Of a stretch of 64,000 nucleotides of DNA, positions 1 to 12,293 are shown piece by piece. The stretch is from Ulva prolifera. Lineage: Eukaryota; Chlorophyta; Ulvophyceae; Ulvales; Ulvaceae. The notes under the pieces were generated by a model. It was not told the DNA's origin, did no database searches, and worked only from the letters and a program-made list of their open reading frames with translations. Position numbers and translations under genes: made by a program. Position 1 is the first letter of the stretch. Each line of letters opens with the position of its first letter. The stretch is taken from positions 496,001 to 560,000 of the forward strand of contig CM041199.1 of assembly GCA_023078555.1 (NCBI GenBank), written 5' to 3'.

Positions 1-362
1 ACAAGACAGAACGGTGCGGGCCGTGCGCGGGCTGTGCGCGGGCCGTGTTCGGTGCGAAGCCTAAGCCACGGTGCACATGTGCGCGGGCTGTTTTCCCCGG
101 CAGGGTGTCAAGATTGCCCATAGAGCATCGGCAGAGCAGCGTCGCGCTGTGAAATGCACGGCAAGGCACCGTGCACGCAGCGCTCTGTTGGCGGGTACGT
201 GGGCACGGGCCATGGCCTGACAGAGGCACTGCAGCCATGCCCACAGGCGGCCCCTCAACGCAGCGGTGCCCAGCGAGCCACGCAGACCATCTGCGAGGGA
301 ACGGCATGCGACACTGGAGCAGTCGAAGCGGAGCACGGTACGGGGAGAAGGGAGGGGGGGTG

Positions 363-3300
363 TCACACCTGCAGAAGGTCTGCGATACCATCTTGACTGC
401 AGATCTTGCCCCGCAGCGCGGCGGCCCAAAGCAGCGCGTCCCACACCAGCGCCACCTGCACCGCCGCCGCACCGTCGGCCACGCACCGATGACCCCACTT
501 TGGTGTGGTTCCACATGGCACAAACAGCAAAGCCACAGCAGGCGCCGCGGGGGGCTGAGCGCACCTGGCCACTGGCCAGCTTGAGGTCTTTCCGCAGCAT
601 GCCCCGGGCCGACGCCGGCGGCTGCAGCGCCTGAACGGCGGCATCGTTGGCACCTGCACCGCACCATTCACCTGCCCAAGGCCGCAACAGGCAGCCACCA
701 CGATTACCTCAAATCAGAATTTGAATTGTGGATGTAGCGACAGCAGCACGGCGAGGGCCCGAGCCGAGCCGGCATAGCCGCAGCTGCAGCGGCCGGGGGC
801 GGGTGAAGCCCGCACGGGGCGCCACGATCTGGACGCTACGGCGTGTGTCTACAGGTGTGTTTGCCTTGCTGATGCAGGGGTGCATGCACCCGTCCGGCGC
901 CGCAGCGGACGCTGCGCCACGTGCGCCGGGAAGCATAGGCCAGAGCGCACCGCCATCCTCGGCCTCCTCGGCCGCGGCAGCGCCGCTGCTGCCGGCCCCC
1001 GCCGCGGCAGCGGCCAGCGCGGCGCGCACGCAGGCCTGCGCTTCCGCGAGCAGCGCGCCGTCGGCGTGCTGGGCGGCGCGCTCGCAGTCGAGCCGCTCCC
1101 GCAGCGCCTGCAGCGCCTCGGCGGGGTCCTCGTACGTCACGTCCACGCACGCGTCGTCCGTGAGCGCCATCTGCAGCGCACAGAAGCCACAGTTGCGGCG
1201 GTCCTCTTGCGACGTCACGCTGCCGTGTGACATGTTTCAACTCGTCATGGCTGGCCCAACTGGCTCACAGATCTCTTGAATCACCCTGACAACAGTGCAT
1301 TCCAGCTTGTGCCCTGAGTCGGTGTGGGCGAGGCTCGCAAAGACGCTGTCACCAGTCGGCAACTGCTACACGCCTCCGGGCATGGCATCCGCCGTCCGGC
1401 CGTCACGACTACCGCCATGCCCACGCCAGCGCGACCCTCCTCGTCCAGCCCTGAGCTCTGCCGTCGACAACGAGCAAGGCGGGGAAAACCGATGGGGGCG
1501 AAGACACCGGCTGCTGAGGGCGCTGAGCGCAGCCGAACTACCCGAAACGTCGGCTACAGCACACGTACACCACGAAACCCAACAGCGGCGCACACGCAAA
1601 GTACTCAAAACATACTCAACGGCAAAGCCACGCGAGCGCGCTCCGCACAAGTGCCTTCTTCATGCAGCCCTGAACCCTACGGCATAGTTCGGGGGGCGGT
1701 CAGCGCGGCCACACCAGCAAATCTATCCCTGCACCAACCCCCCGCGATCCAGTAGCAGCACACCGTGGTGCACCGCGGGACAAGCTGAACAGCGCAGCCA
1801 CAGAGGCGTGGCATGGCATGCATGTGGCGCAGCAGCGAGAGAAAGTGAGAGAGGTGAGCGGGGGCGCACGTTGTGGATGGCCTCGAGGAGGGCGCGGCCG
1901 ATGCCGCGGCGCTGCTCGGGCGGCAGCACGAGGATCTGTGCGACGCGGTACCGCACCGCAGTCGGGTACGCGTAGAACCTGCACACGTGCACGGCAGATG
2001 TGGGTGAGTGGGTGTGGACGAGTGAAGCGGCGGAGGCCCCAAGGCGGCGCTGTTGGCGGTCATGTGAGGCATCGACGGGGAAAACACGGATAATCTACAC
2101 GAGCTGAGGCGATCGCTTGTGAGAGCACCAAAGTAGACGACGAAACATTGCCACGTGGAGCACCCAGCGTGGAAAGGGTGTCGTGATCCCGTGCGCAACT
2201 GCATGGCATGGAGGTGAAGCCGCTTTCCAGCCGCCGGGTCTCCGGGCCCGACAGAGCTCCAGTGACTGATTGCATGTACAGGGGCCCTGAGTCCCTCGTA
2301 CACCAACACAGACACGATTGCTCACAGACACACCAGCATTCAGACAGGAGCATGCTCACTGCAAATTGTGGGGGGCGCACTTGAAGTAGGTGAGAAATCC
2401 GAGCACAGCGCCGGGCTCCCCGTCACCGACGCCGCCGCGCACGGCGAGCAGCAGCTGCATGTTGGGGTCGTCCTGCTGCAGCGGCGAGGCGGCGTCGACG
2501 TGGAAGAGCAGCAGGGGGTGCAGCCGCGCGTGCAGCCGCCGCAGCGGCGGCGGCGCGCCCGCGAGGCCCGAGTGCAGCACCCGCGCCTCGAACGGCGGCG
2601 CCGCCTCGCCGACGGCCGTCAGCGGCCGCGGCGTGATGGTCGTGCTGTGCTTGAGGGTGCAGGAGGAGAGGGCCTGCGCCAGGAGGTCCGGGCACGCGGC
2701 CTGCAGGTGCACGTGGCGGGTCCACGCATGTGTGTTACAAGCAGTGTTGGTCGCCTTGCAGCATTTGCAGGGCTGTCAGCCAGAAATCAGATCTGAATAC
2801 TCGGAGTTGTTACATATGATCAGGCCCGATGACCCAACACAAGTTACACGGACAAAGCCAGAGAGGCCGGTAGCACCGCCAGGGGCGATGCACGTGCACA
2901 CATAAGCCACCAATCACAGCGGACACCGACCCACGCTGAGCCCGGCCACGGCGGGTCTGTGCGGCTGCCGCGACCGCGAGGGTGCGTGACGTGTGGCGCG
3001 GGGGAGTGCGGAGGGCCGTGTCGGGGGAGAGGGTAGGGCCGTGTCGGGGGAGTGGGTAGGGCCGTGTCGGGGGAGTCCGTAGGGCCGTGTCGGGGGAGGG
3101 CGTACGGCCGTGTCGGGACAGCGGCTGGCCACAGATATCAGTCCTTCTGCTTGCGCGGACGCCAGGGTGGATGACGCTGATGCGAGAGTTCGCGTGCGTG
3201 CGATGTGGTGGCGATGGAGCGCAACGGGCGTTGCGTCAGAGCAGGCTGACGGCTAGCAGGCTCGCAGGCTGACGGCTAGCAGAAGAGCGACGAGTGTGTA

Positions 3301-5031
3301 CTACAGCAAGTCTACACAGCGAGGCAACGATGGAGGCCTGCTCTGGAATGCTATGGATGTGAGGCACACGAGGGCGAGTATTTGTGTGGGCTGTTGGGCT
3401 ATGGGGGGGGGCCGGGGGTGTTGTGGCGTGGTGGTGTACGTGGTTGTGTGTTGCATGGTACAGGCGGCTGTGGTGGTTGCGGCGCCACCTGCCTTGCCTG
3501 TCCTGGTCTTTGTCCCACAAGACGGCACACCGCATTATCTGAGCCTCGCCCTCTCACTGAGGCAGGGGTAGCTGCATCATGGCCGATTATCGCACAAACG
3601 CGACCAAGGTGTCTCTGCTCGACGTGTGGCTGGGGGGGGCTTCAGATAGGGAAATTGGGGAATACCCATAGAACGGCCGCTGTCGAGCTAAGTGCAGAGG
3701 CAAAACGGCTAATGTAGTTCAGGTCGGTTCGGTGTGGCCAAAGCCGCTGGCCCTTGAAGCTGCGTTCGCGGGGAGCTTGCACTCGGAGCTGAAAGCTGCG
3801 GCATGCTCGCATGGCTTTGCGGGTATCATGCATCGTGGCCGCAGGAAACAGCACCCCCCAACATGCGACCATGTGTGCTAGTTTGGGATGTGCTGTGTCA
3901 CCTTGTATGCTATGGTCTTCCGCTGAGCCAGGTGTGGCAACAGGGGTGATGGATGGAGACAGCAGCACAAGGCCACAGCTGCGGCCGGCGCAAGTGAGTC
4001 CTGTATGCATGGAGGAGCGCAGGTAGCAATAACTCATGGGCAAGCCATCCAGTATAATCATGTGACCTGGAGTACCATCGAACAGAACGTGGGACAGATC
4101 AGCCAGAATGGAACAGCAGCACAAATTTGCAAGATTTTGAGTTGAGGAACAGCTGCAATGTGGACCGTTCAGGGAAGAAAGCTACTCAGTGGCGTATGGT
4201 GTATTCAGTGGCAGCCGCCACCAACATCTGCAGTGTTCACATGATTGTTCTGACAGATGCAGCTAGGTAGAGCAAGGAAAACTTTGGCTGGAGCTGTAAG
4301 ATTCGGCCAAGGGCATTCTTCCTGGTCATGGTTCAGCGAGCAAGCAAGCGCTGCAAGCTCAGATGAAGAGCGCACATGTTCTGCAAGAGCAGCTTCTCGA
4401 GTGGTTGGTAGACCTTCTGTGAAGTGTTTGCTGATCAGAGCCACGTAATCGTTTGCGGGAGAAACTTTGGACGAATACTTGTGCATCAGCAGTGGGACAA
4501 AGGTGTCTGTTGTAATGGCAATATCGATCTCTAATCCTTGGTATCCACGAATTTCTTCGTCTTCAAATATTTGATTTGTATAGCCTGGCGGGTAACCATC
4601 GTCCCTAGACAGGTCTTCTTGCTTGGTTGGTAGCTGCACCAGCGCATACTCTTTGGACATCTAGCAGCCTGTCTGCGCCAAAGCTCTTGGGCGACAGCAA
4701 CAATCAGAGAGCAGAGCTTCTTGAATGAACGAAGCGTTGACCATGTGCTCCATGGACACACTTCGGTAGAGCGCGCCCACGGATTCCCACGCCTGATGAC
4801 GACTCAACAGCAACGCAAACAAGTGATCAGCATGATAAACATGCACCACAGCTGTTTCGTGGAGTTTACCTGGTCCGCGCTCGATTTGTAATGGAACAGT
4901 ATCACCTCGTTTGCGTTCAACGGGCTAGGCTGAGGAGCTAGCCTCATCTTCTTCTTCGGTTGGCCATCGCCTGAATCAGGCCCAGAACTAGTCATCATTT
5001 GACGACGCAGCTCGCCACGACTAGAAAACAA
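363..5031 (-). CDS. HAT1: Histone acetyltransferase type B catalytic subunit (HAT1 / plant HAG2-like), 7 exons
   Basis: Exons (minus strand): 5031-4870, 4660-4376, 2700-2381, 1978-1870, 1170-951, 653-565, 455-363. All phases agree and the sum is 1278 nt (425 residues), close to the 467 of Arabidopsis HAG2. Landmarks from memory of the family: a basic PKKKMR stretch then NANEVILFHY; EIRGYQGLEIDI; GFLTYFKFYAYP; the acetyl-CoA loop EQRRGIGRALLEAI (R-x-x-G-x-G/A) after QILVLPP; VDVTYEDPAEALQALRERLD holding the conserved Glu-Asp catalytic pair; and a C-terminal helix like the plant KINKKQFLKCWEIL segment. HAT1 acetylates newly made histone H4 (K5/K12), usually with an RbAp46/48 partner. Intron 2 (4375-2701) is large and holds minisatellites and a dispersed repeat. 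The start could instead be either Met of the MM pair near 4996. The end of exon 5 was chosen by phase. Identity is very likely; exact 3' exons are slightly less sure. Confidence 0.9.
488..553 (+). repeat. Divergent copy of the composite dispersed repeat (in a HAT1 intron)
   Basis: A GATGACCC(C/A)AC core followed about 40 bases later by an ACARxxAAAGCCA core resembles the order seen at 2831-2890. The copy lies inside HAT1 intron 6 on the antisense strand. The match is short and degenerate, so the assignment is tentative. Confidence 0.3.
2743..2841 (+). repeat. MITE-like dispersed repeat, copy 1 (TIR AGTGTTGG)
   Basis: A 99-base segment beginning AGTGTTGG and ending CCAACAC(A). A second copy with about 80% identity by eye lies at 16777-16876 in the same orientation. 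Shared blocks include GAATAYTCGGARTTGTTACA and GGCCCGAYGACCCAACAC. This copy lies in HAT1 intron 2, antisense to the gene, and runs directly into a copy of the GTTACAAGGACAAAG repeat. Confidence 0.7.
2842..2890 (+). repeat. Short dispersed repeat family S, copy 1
   Basis: Core GTTACACGGACAAAGCCAGA followed by GGCCGGTAGCACCGCCAGGG. It abuts the MITE-like repeat on its left. Related copies were found at seven other places in the window. Confidence 0.6.
3011..3118. repeat. 23-bp minisatellite, about 4.6 units
   Basis: Tandem units of GGGCCGTGTCGGGGGAG followed by a variable six-base end (GGGTA-like). It lies in HAT1 intron 2. The sense strand of the gene (minus) is therefore C-rich here. Confidence 0.9.
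3236..3285. repeat. Tandem duplication of a 19-20 bp unit
   Basis: GCAGGCTGACGGCTAGCAG occurs twice, separated by a few bases, in HAT1 intron 2. Confidence 0.85.
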
Positions 5032-5438
5032 TCACCTGAAACAACGATTCACGCGGCACTGTGCGCATCAGCTTAGAAATAAGCGCTTCTTTACGCTCGT
5101 AAACTCCGAGATCACACACAACATACCACCATTGATTGAAATATCACATAACAGACAAGTTGTCTTCGTATGGGCTTCGTTGGGCCCGTCGTTCGCACGA
5201 CAAACTTTTGAAGCAATGGCCACAGGTGTCCAGCCAATTCAAATCAGGACGCCACTTGCCTTCCCAGGCTTCGTATTGCCGTATGTATCGCTAAGCGTCG
5301 ATGCACAGGCCTGTATATTGACACGACACTGACTCCTGACCTTGCAGCCTCGCAGTGGCGTGACTTAACGAAGCCGTGTGTCCGCTGACCATCAGCAGAC
5401 CACGGCGAGTTGGGTATAGTGTAAGGAAACCTGCAAGC
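5032..5438. promoter_or_regulatory. Shared upstream region between divergent HAT1 and WDR12
   Basis: The start codons of the two head-to-head genes are only about 400 bases apart, so this segment must carry both 5' UTRs and both promoters. Its base composition is visibly less GC-rich than the flanking exons. No TATA box or other named element could be assigned with confidence. Confidence 0.5.
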
Positions 5439-6315
5439 ATGGCTGACACTAGCCAAGTTACAGTTCGGCTTGTCACAAGTCTGGGATCACAATTCCGGGT
5501 CCGAGATGCCCAGATGGTGCGTTGCTGAAGCCGCCGCAGCCTTTTCGCGCTTGGCTACGACAATTCGCACGCAAGGAAGCAGTCGTAATGAGAAAGGAAT
5601 TTCTCATGCCATGGAGGCCTGAAATGCGGGGCTGCTTTGCAGGCTGTGCCAGCGGACGTGACTCGCTACGGCCTGTCAACGATCATCAATCATCTGCTCA
5701 AATTGGGTGCGCTGCTTCCGTCCCTGTCACCCTTCATGCCTTGTGTCTATGACTGCAGCTGCCCTAACGATGTCCAGTCAAGGTGACGAGCACCCACCTG
5801 CAGCAAGACAGCGGCTGCTGCTGGATTCGGCTTCCAGCCCCCACTCTGCGCCACGATTTCTCACATGCTCCTTTCGTGTTGCCTTCTACTCCTGCTGTCA
5901 TGCAGATGTCCCCAAAGTCTTTGACATCATCCTGGATGGCGAGCTCCTGCGCCAGACACTCGGAGACGCCCTCCTCACCCGCAGCATCTCCACAGAGACC
6001 ACCATACAGCTCGAGTACACCCTCCTCATGGCTCCGCCGCAGCTGTCCCACTCTTCGCCCCAGCCGGACTGGTAAGGTGCTCCTTGTCCCCTTGGCCACT
6101 GCCAACTCCACTAGACAGCCCCACGCTCACGGAATTCTATCACAACTGAGCTACCAGAGCGCACACCTCTGCACGAGGCGCACCGGCGTCGCTGCTGAGA
6201 CTGGCCGACGCATGCTGTGGGGGCACGGGGAACGGGTGCGATGATGCATCCAACACTAACCAAGATCTGTTCTGAATTCCTTTGAGGACACCACACGATC
6301 TGAGCATCCCCCTTG

Positions 6316-6346
<31 letters not shown>

Positions 6347-8802
6347 TGACAAGAGCTCGGGCCCTTGCATGGCAGATCACCATAGCACTCCACGAGACAT
6401 CCCTACCACGTTGGTCCACGCACCGGTGTGCCCTTGCAGGATCCGCGCCATCGCCGGCGTCCAAGACTCGGCCCTCTTCTGCTGCGGCAGTGCCACCGGT
6501 GAACTCACCGCGCACTCCCCGGCCGGGGAGCGCAGCGGCACCGCCGCCGCCGCGCACGCCGGCGGCGTCGCCGCGCTGTGCACGCTGGGTGCTGGCCCGC
6601 GCTTCGCGGGCCCCCTGGAGGGCCCGCTCGCGGTGTCCGGGGGCCACGACGCGGCGGCCGGTGTGTGGCGGCTGCGCAGCGGCGGCCCGGAGGCCGTGCT
6701 CCGGTGCGTGTCTTCCTGCGGACCCGTGCATGGCGACGGGGCGGGTGATGCTGTGTTTTGCAGATCCTGAGAACCACATTCTGACTCAGCAGTTGCCTAC
6801 AACCCCCGCAGCCTCGCCTTGCTCTGCGAGTTGAAAGCGAGATTGCTCCGCAACCTCGCCGGAGCCGCTGCGGACGGCGACGTCTAAGCGAGGTCATCCG
6901 TGCCATTTGACCGATTGGCCGATACTTTTGCCGCATCATCGATGTCCGGCGCCCGCGGCCAGGCAACCCAGGGAGGTGCGGGTGCAGGCTAGAGGGCCAC
7001 ACAGACTCAGTGTCAGCCGTCGCGGCCTCCGCCGCGACCGTGGCCACCGGTGCGTGGGACTGCAGTGTGCGGCTGTGGCAGTGGCACAAGCTTCATGCGG
7101 CCGCCGCGGACGCGGCCGACGGCGGCGGCGAAGGCGCCCAGCCCGCGGGGAAACGGCCCAAGACGACCACAGGCGCCGCGTCCGCGGCCCCCCCGGCCAC
7201 GGTCGTGACGGAGTGCGCTGCGGTGCTCGGGGATCACACACAGGTGCTTCTCCATGCATGTTCACCATGCGCGTGTGTGTCCACGATCGGCGGCGATGCC
7301 ATTTGCACGAGTCGCGTAGGTGACGTCGACGTCATCGCAGACGAGAGCTTGCGGTGCTTCTGTGTCGATCGGCGTCGGTGAGACGGTGGCAGGTCGGGCG
7401 TTCATTCCAACATCCGCACATCCGCCCTGCCGGCCTGGACATCAAAAAACAAGGTTTGATACAGCCACCGCTATCCATCGCGCGATGGTTTCTAGGCACC
7501 CCATAATGTCAACACAGGTTGTTGTCATGCCTGTGAACCATCAGAGGCAAGTGCATTGCTTGCGTATGCTGTGACTGTCTCGAGACGCCCCCCTGTGCTC
7601 TGCGGTTTGATTGGTGTATGTAACCACAGAGCAGCCGCTCCCGCATGCTGACGTGTCACGCCGTGCGGCGATGCAGGCGGTGACCGGGCTCGCGTGGGCT
7701 GGCCAGTACCACCTCTACTCCGCTTCCCTCGACCACTCGATGAAGCGCTGGGACGTGACCGCCGGCGTCGCGGTCGAGACGATGGCCACCGGCAAGGCGC
7801 TGCTGTGCTGCGCTGCGGCGCAGGAGGGCAGCGGCCACGCCGCGGTGCTCGCGGCCGGCGGCGCCGACGGCTCCCTGCGCTGGTGGGACACCCGCCAAGC
7901 CCCCCGCTCCTCCGAGGCCCTGGTGCGACCGCTGCGGCCGTGATGGCATACATGCATGTGGTTCATGTGCGCATGCCGCTGTGCACGTGTCGGCCTGTGG
8001 TCGGCTTGGAACGTAGCATCCACCGGTGAACTTTCTACCTCTGTGAGTACATAGTTACTCGATAAGTCCAATCGATTCAGGTGGAGTGAAAGCACAGTGC
8101 TGCTGCTGCTGACTCTCGCGACGTGTGCGTGCTAGTGTCCCCCTTCATGGGCTTGTGTCCATTTGTCGCGTTAGTCCCTGCAGCATGGAGCGCAGACGTG
8201 CGCACAGGCCACTGCTTTACAGAAGAGGTAGCTTTTGAAATAGCAGGACCGGGTAGCTCAGTTCTGCTGCACGCCTCGCCGTCACCGGAGCGTATGTATG
8301 CATGTATGCATCACACAGCATGCGCGTCCACACAGCAGACGTATGTACGCATGTATGCATGACAACATAGCCGTGCCCATCCGGACGTTGACAAATCACA
8401 ATGCGGGGGGATTCTGGAGTCGGCGGTGCGGGGGGGCAGAGAGCGCGTGTGACTCGGCAGTCATGCCGTGCGAAACTCGCGGGGTTCGAGAGTGTGTGGG
8501 AGTTGCTGCAGGCGCTGCGGGTCTTCAAGGGCCACGGCGGTCCCGTCGCAGCAGCCGCGTGGCGCCGGGACTCCGACGTCCAGGTCGCGTCGGCTGCACA
8601 TGATGGCCTGCTGCGGCTGTGGGACATGCGCTCCGCGGTGCCCCTCGCCACGTACGATGACAGCTCCGGAAGCAAGCTGCTGGCTGTGGGGTGGGGCGGG
8701 GGAGGGGCAGGCGCGCTTTCGATTGCAACGGGTGGCGAGGACGCGCAGCTGAGGGTGTATTGCGCTCCAGCAGCCGGCGAGGAGAGCGCGCAGGCGAGCT
8801 GA
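5439..8802 (+). CDS. WDR12: WDR12 / Ytm1 ribosome biogenesis WD40 protein, 7 exons
   Basis: Exons: 5439-5516, 5643-5706, 5906-6071, 6440-6703, 6988-7243, 7677-7922, 8512-8802. Phases match at every junction and the total is 1365 nt (454 residues; human WDR12 is 423). The N-terminal NLE-type domain is clear: VTVRLVTSLGSQFRV, then VPADVTRYGLSTIINHLLKL, then FDIILDGELLRQTL and an acidic IQLEYTLL strand ending in DW. WD repeats follow, with the junction-spanning LEGHTDSVSAVAAS, GAWDCSVRLWQW, SASLDHSMKRWD, GGADGSLRWWD, FKGHGGPV, SAAHDGLLRLWD and a last blade ending RVYCAP. A basic GKRPKTTTG loop sits where human WDR12 has RPRKKQKTEQ. In the family this protein joins BOP1 and PES1 in the PeBoW complex (Ytm1-Erb1-Nop7 in yeast) in the nucleolus for 60S maturation. 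Intron 3 holds a 28-base poly-C tract. Confidence 0.93.
6316..6343 (+). repeat. Poly-C tract (28 C) in WDR12 intron 3
   Basis: An uninterrupted run of 28 cytosines on the coding strand inside the 6072-6439 intron. Several introns in this window carry such a run on their sense strand. Confidence 0.95.
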
Positions 8803-11161
8803 TAGGGCAGCGTCCTTGGCGTTGATTTGCAGACACGTGAAGGTGGGTGGAAGATGCGGGTCGGTGAAACGGATCGAATGGTGTACCTCGGTTACAAGGT
8901 AGCTCTGTCCGTAGATTGTGACGGACCTAGTCCTTATAAACAGTAACGTTATTCAATACATGTTAACATGACAGCAGCATGACCAGGTGTACCCTCTGGC
9001 CACTGTCCCAGTATGTCGGGACTGCTACGGCATTCCATAACAGTCGGCGTCACTGATTGTGGTGGCGGTGTTGCTGACAGCTTCGAATGTGGCTGCACTG
9101 CTGGCCCTGAGTGCTGTGATTTGAAAGTAATCGTGTAACGTGGACTGCTACTGTGTTTGAATCAGCCAAGTGAACTAAGTCTGGCTTTGCGGCTTTTGCC
9201 TTTGTGTTGATGATGCAGTCGGTGAGATGAGTGTGTTGTGCTTTGTCCTCAGTAAGTGCAGTCGGGTCTCACCACTGAAGTGCTGCACTGTTGGAGACAC
9301 TTCGAAGAGCTGTGAAAAAATAATGCATGACACAGCAGGATAGGGGTCACCGGGTGAGAAGCAAGCAGCAGTTTCTACACAACCATATAACCTAACAGGG
9401 TAACGGCATTGCTCTGGCCAGGGCCACCTACCCACCACGGTCGTGCTACCGGACTCTTCGACACCGATTTTGTAGTTCAAGGACATTTGAGCAACGCATG
9501 TTTGTGCTTGGGCATCATGAGACGTCTTGCGAGATCCAGCTGGCTGCACAATGCGTTGCAACTCGTTACTGTCCGTGGATGTTGCAGACGCAGGGATGGT
9601 CCCCCCAGTGTCATTCAGAGTATACAACTACCACTGAGCAGATATGCGGAGCAAAGTGTGCCACTATCGGCCATGTGGACAGCGCACGATGGTTGCAGGT
9701 GCAGCCAGGTGCATGATCACCGCAAACAGCTCGCATCCTTGTTCCCGCTGGGAGCTGTCAGAAGGCGATAAGAAGGATACAGAGCTGCATAGAGGCACGT
9801 TTGTGCACGCTACTTCCCTTCGCGCGGGTGCCTGGCCTCACCTCCGCGCTCATCGCGACGTTGACCGCATAGACGGTTACGGGCAGACTCAACGCTATCT
9901 CATATCAGCCTCACAGTGGGAGGTTATGAGTGACTGTGTTTGCCGTAGCGGTGACCAACACGGCGTTGGGCCTCGCCAGGAGTAACAGCAGGGCCGCACC
10001 GCAAAACCACGCAGCGCACATGCTTCTTGCGCAAACAAGCTTTCAGCACCTGCGGCACATGGATGACTACGTACTGGTGCAGGCACGCGCCCGTGGCATT
10101 GTCTGCTTGAGCGCGGCTAATGGGTGGCGGAAATACTATTATTATCTGATGACGTTGCATTATCCGATTCGGTGAGTGAAGTCGGCGTGCGTGCAGGCTT
10201 CACAATGTGGAGTCCACATCCTCACATGATTTGCTCTTTCGGCATGCAGCTTGACCGGCGTTGGCAAACTGTTGACGGGATGCGGACCTTTAAAAAAGAA
10301 AGTTCATCAGAGTAGAAAAGCGACAAAAAACAGGACGAAAGAACCAGCGCACTGCAGTGTTCTAATCATTCTCATGAGGACTCACCCGGCCAGAACGCGT
10401 CGCAGCCGATCAACACGCATGCTGCCACTCCCATGCACATGCACCAATCGCCCCGTATCACAAAATGCCGGCATATCGGGGGATGTCCGAGTATCCGCAG
10501 CAAGGAAAGCGGCGCCGAAGCGAAGACGATCCCCATAATCCAGCCATTGAGGCCCGTTGGGCTCGTCCCCAACGGTTCACATAACGTCGACTCGAGGCTC
10601 CATCTACAGGCAGCGGCAGGGCCACTAGTATACTACGTACTAGCCTGTCCCATGCGGTTCAGATAAATATCACAAAGTATCCAGCCACCGCATCGACGTC
10701 GCTGCATAACGTCATATCTTCGCGGAAAATATCTCGAGATCGGTCGTGCTTTGACTGCCATGTGACACCTCCACGAAGCGCCTTCGTCCAAAAGCCCCCA
10801 CTTTCAGACAGACCATGTCAAATTTAGGCTTTGCAGGTCCTGGTGGCATCATGCTGGGCCCACTAGGACCTGCAACCATGGCCAGGTACCTTTCTGGCCA
10901 CGTGCCTGCGACTCTACCATACCCATTGCACATGCAACTTGGCCACCTGACGGCTTGGTATCTGCAACGACAACAGAAAGAACACCACGCGCCCGGTGTA
11001 TCTGCTCTGCAAATGCTGTATAGATACACCGCACAGCGATTGCCAGAGATTGGCAGAGGCTCACAGTCGATACACCAGTTCATTCCAGATCCATGGTGGA
11101 CCTGCAGCCCGTTCCTGATCTCTCTCAGTCTCTCTCAGCCTCTGCGGTTTACCCCTCCCGG

Positions 11162-11225
11162 CCCGATGCAGCATGCAGCCTGCTGAGCAGCGCCCCGATG
11201 CAGCATGCAGCCTGCTGAGCAGCGG
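11162..11225. repeat. Tandem duplication of a 32-bp unit
   Basis: CCCGATGCAGCATGCAGCCT followed by GCTGAGCAGCG is present twice in a row. Immediately after it, GGTATGGAAAT/ATCATGGAAAT words are repeated through about 11298. Confidence 0.9.
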
Positions 11226-11457
11226 CACGTGCAGCAACAGTGGTATGGAAATATCATGGAAATCTGCAGTGGTATGGAAATCTCATGGAAATATCATGCT
11301 TATCTGGCAGCGACATGTCTGCCTGCGACTGCCCTGCCACAGCCTCACCCCGAGCCGGATGTGAGTGCTGCCAGATCAAGTTCCAAACTCAAGACAGTCT
11401 GCATGTTGTAGGATTAGTGAAGCGCATGTCATGCCAAGGCATGCAGATGCAGTGCAT

Positions 11458-11468
11458 CCCCCCCCCCC
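11458..11468 (+). repeat. Poly-C tract (11 C), intergenic
   Basis: Short pure C run outside any recognised gene. Listed because longer runs elsewhere sit inside introns. Confidence 0.9.
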
Positions 11469-11860
11469 ACCATTGAGCCCTGGCTTGCACACATCCAGGT
11501 GACATGTAGCCTGGCCGTGGTGAGGGGGTGTGCCTGCATGACATCATGTGCATGCCTCAGCGCAGTACTCCTGAGTACTTTATTGTGAAAACTGTGCTGA
11601 TTGTGCACAATCGCACGTGCAGGCAAGGCTGTAGGCTGGGTGGAGATAGCAGAGATGGCCACAGACCGCAGGAGCTGCACAGGATAGGGTCACTGCCAGT
11701 GAGCCCTTCAGATGGTCATCGCTCATAGCATGGGCAATGGTGGCAGGGAGTGATGCTAGCCTGAGGGCCCCTCACAGCACAGGTGTGCTTGCAGGTCTCG
11801 TCTAGTGCCTTGTTCCCGCAGCTCCATGCGTCAGATGACGCCTGATCTGGCGCCCTGCGC

Positions 11861-11900
11861 TTGACTGTTTACAAATAAGTGAACGGGGAAAACAAACACT
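11861..11900 (-). repeat. Short dispersed repeat family T, copy 1
   Basis: On the minus strand it reads GTGTTTGTTTTCCCCGTTCA then CTTATTTGTAAACAG, matching the family consensus GTGTTTGTCTTCTTCCGTTCACTCTTTTGTAAAC. Confidence 0.6.
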
Positions 11901-12163
11901 GCGCCCTGCGCTCGATCTTCTCGTTTGCATACCGAGGCCGTTGGCGAGGTTAGCTAGATCTCGCTGTATCCTGGGCGCTGGCCCGGGTGCATGCAACCGC
12001 AAAGCCGTCTCTGGTTCCGCAGAGAGTTTGTCTCACGCTCGAAGAAGTTTGGTCGCTTCATGCGGTCGCTGCAGGCCGCAGCGTGGCCATCACCACTGGT
12101 GATTCACCACTGGTAAGCTTGGCAAGCTCACGCGTACGGGTGGACAGCTCACCTCAGTGTCTG

Positions 12164-12212
12164 CAGATTCGGTCTGCGTGTTTGTCTTCTCCCGTACACT
12201 CTTTTGTAACCA
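12164..12212 (+). repeat. Short dispersed repeat family T, copy 2
   Basis: Contains TTCGGTCTGCGTGTTTGTCT then TCTCCCGTACACTCTTTTGT. Lies 70 bases upstream of copy 3 in direct orientation. Confidence 0.75.
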
Positions 12213-12240
12213 CTTAGTGTCCGTCATCGACTTTCGGATG

Positions 12241-12293
12241 AGATTCGGTTTTGGTGTTTGTCTTCTTCCGTTCACTCTTTTGTAAACAGTTCA
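12241..12293 (+). repeat. Short dispersed repeat family T, copy 3 (best match to consensus)
   Basis: Contains TTCGGTTTTGGTGTTTGTCT then TCTTCCGTTCACTCTTTTGT then AAACAGTTC. Copies 2 and 3 form a tandem pair. Confidence 0.75.

Noticed and set aside
61-701. Two overlapping minus-strand frames of 208 and 112 codons
   Set aside because: Not independent genes: short parts of each are HAT1 exons 6 and 7, and the rest is intron.
3011-3285. Possible CRISPR-like array
   Set aside because: Units are contiguous 19-23 bp tandem repeats without unique spacers, inside a eukaryotic intron.
6111-6779. 222-codon minus-strand open frame
   Set aside because: Antisense to WDR12 exon 4 and its intron, and it reads through the poly-C tract as poly-Gly.
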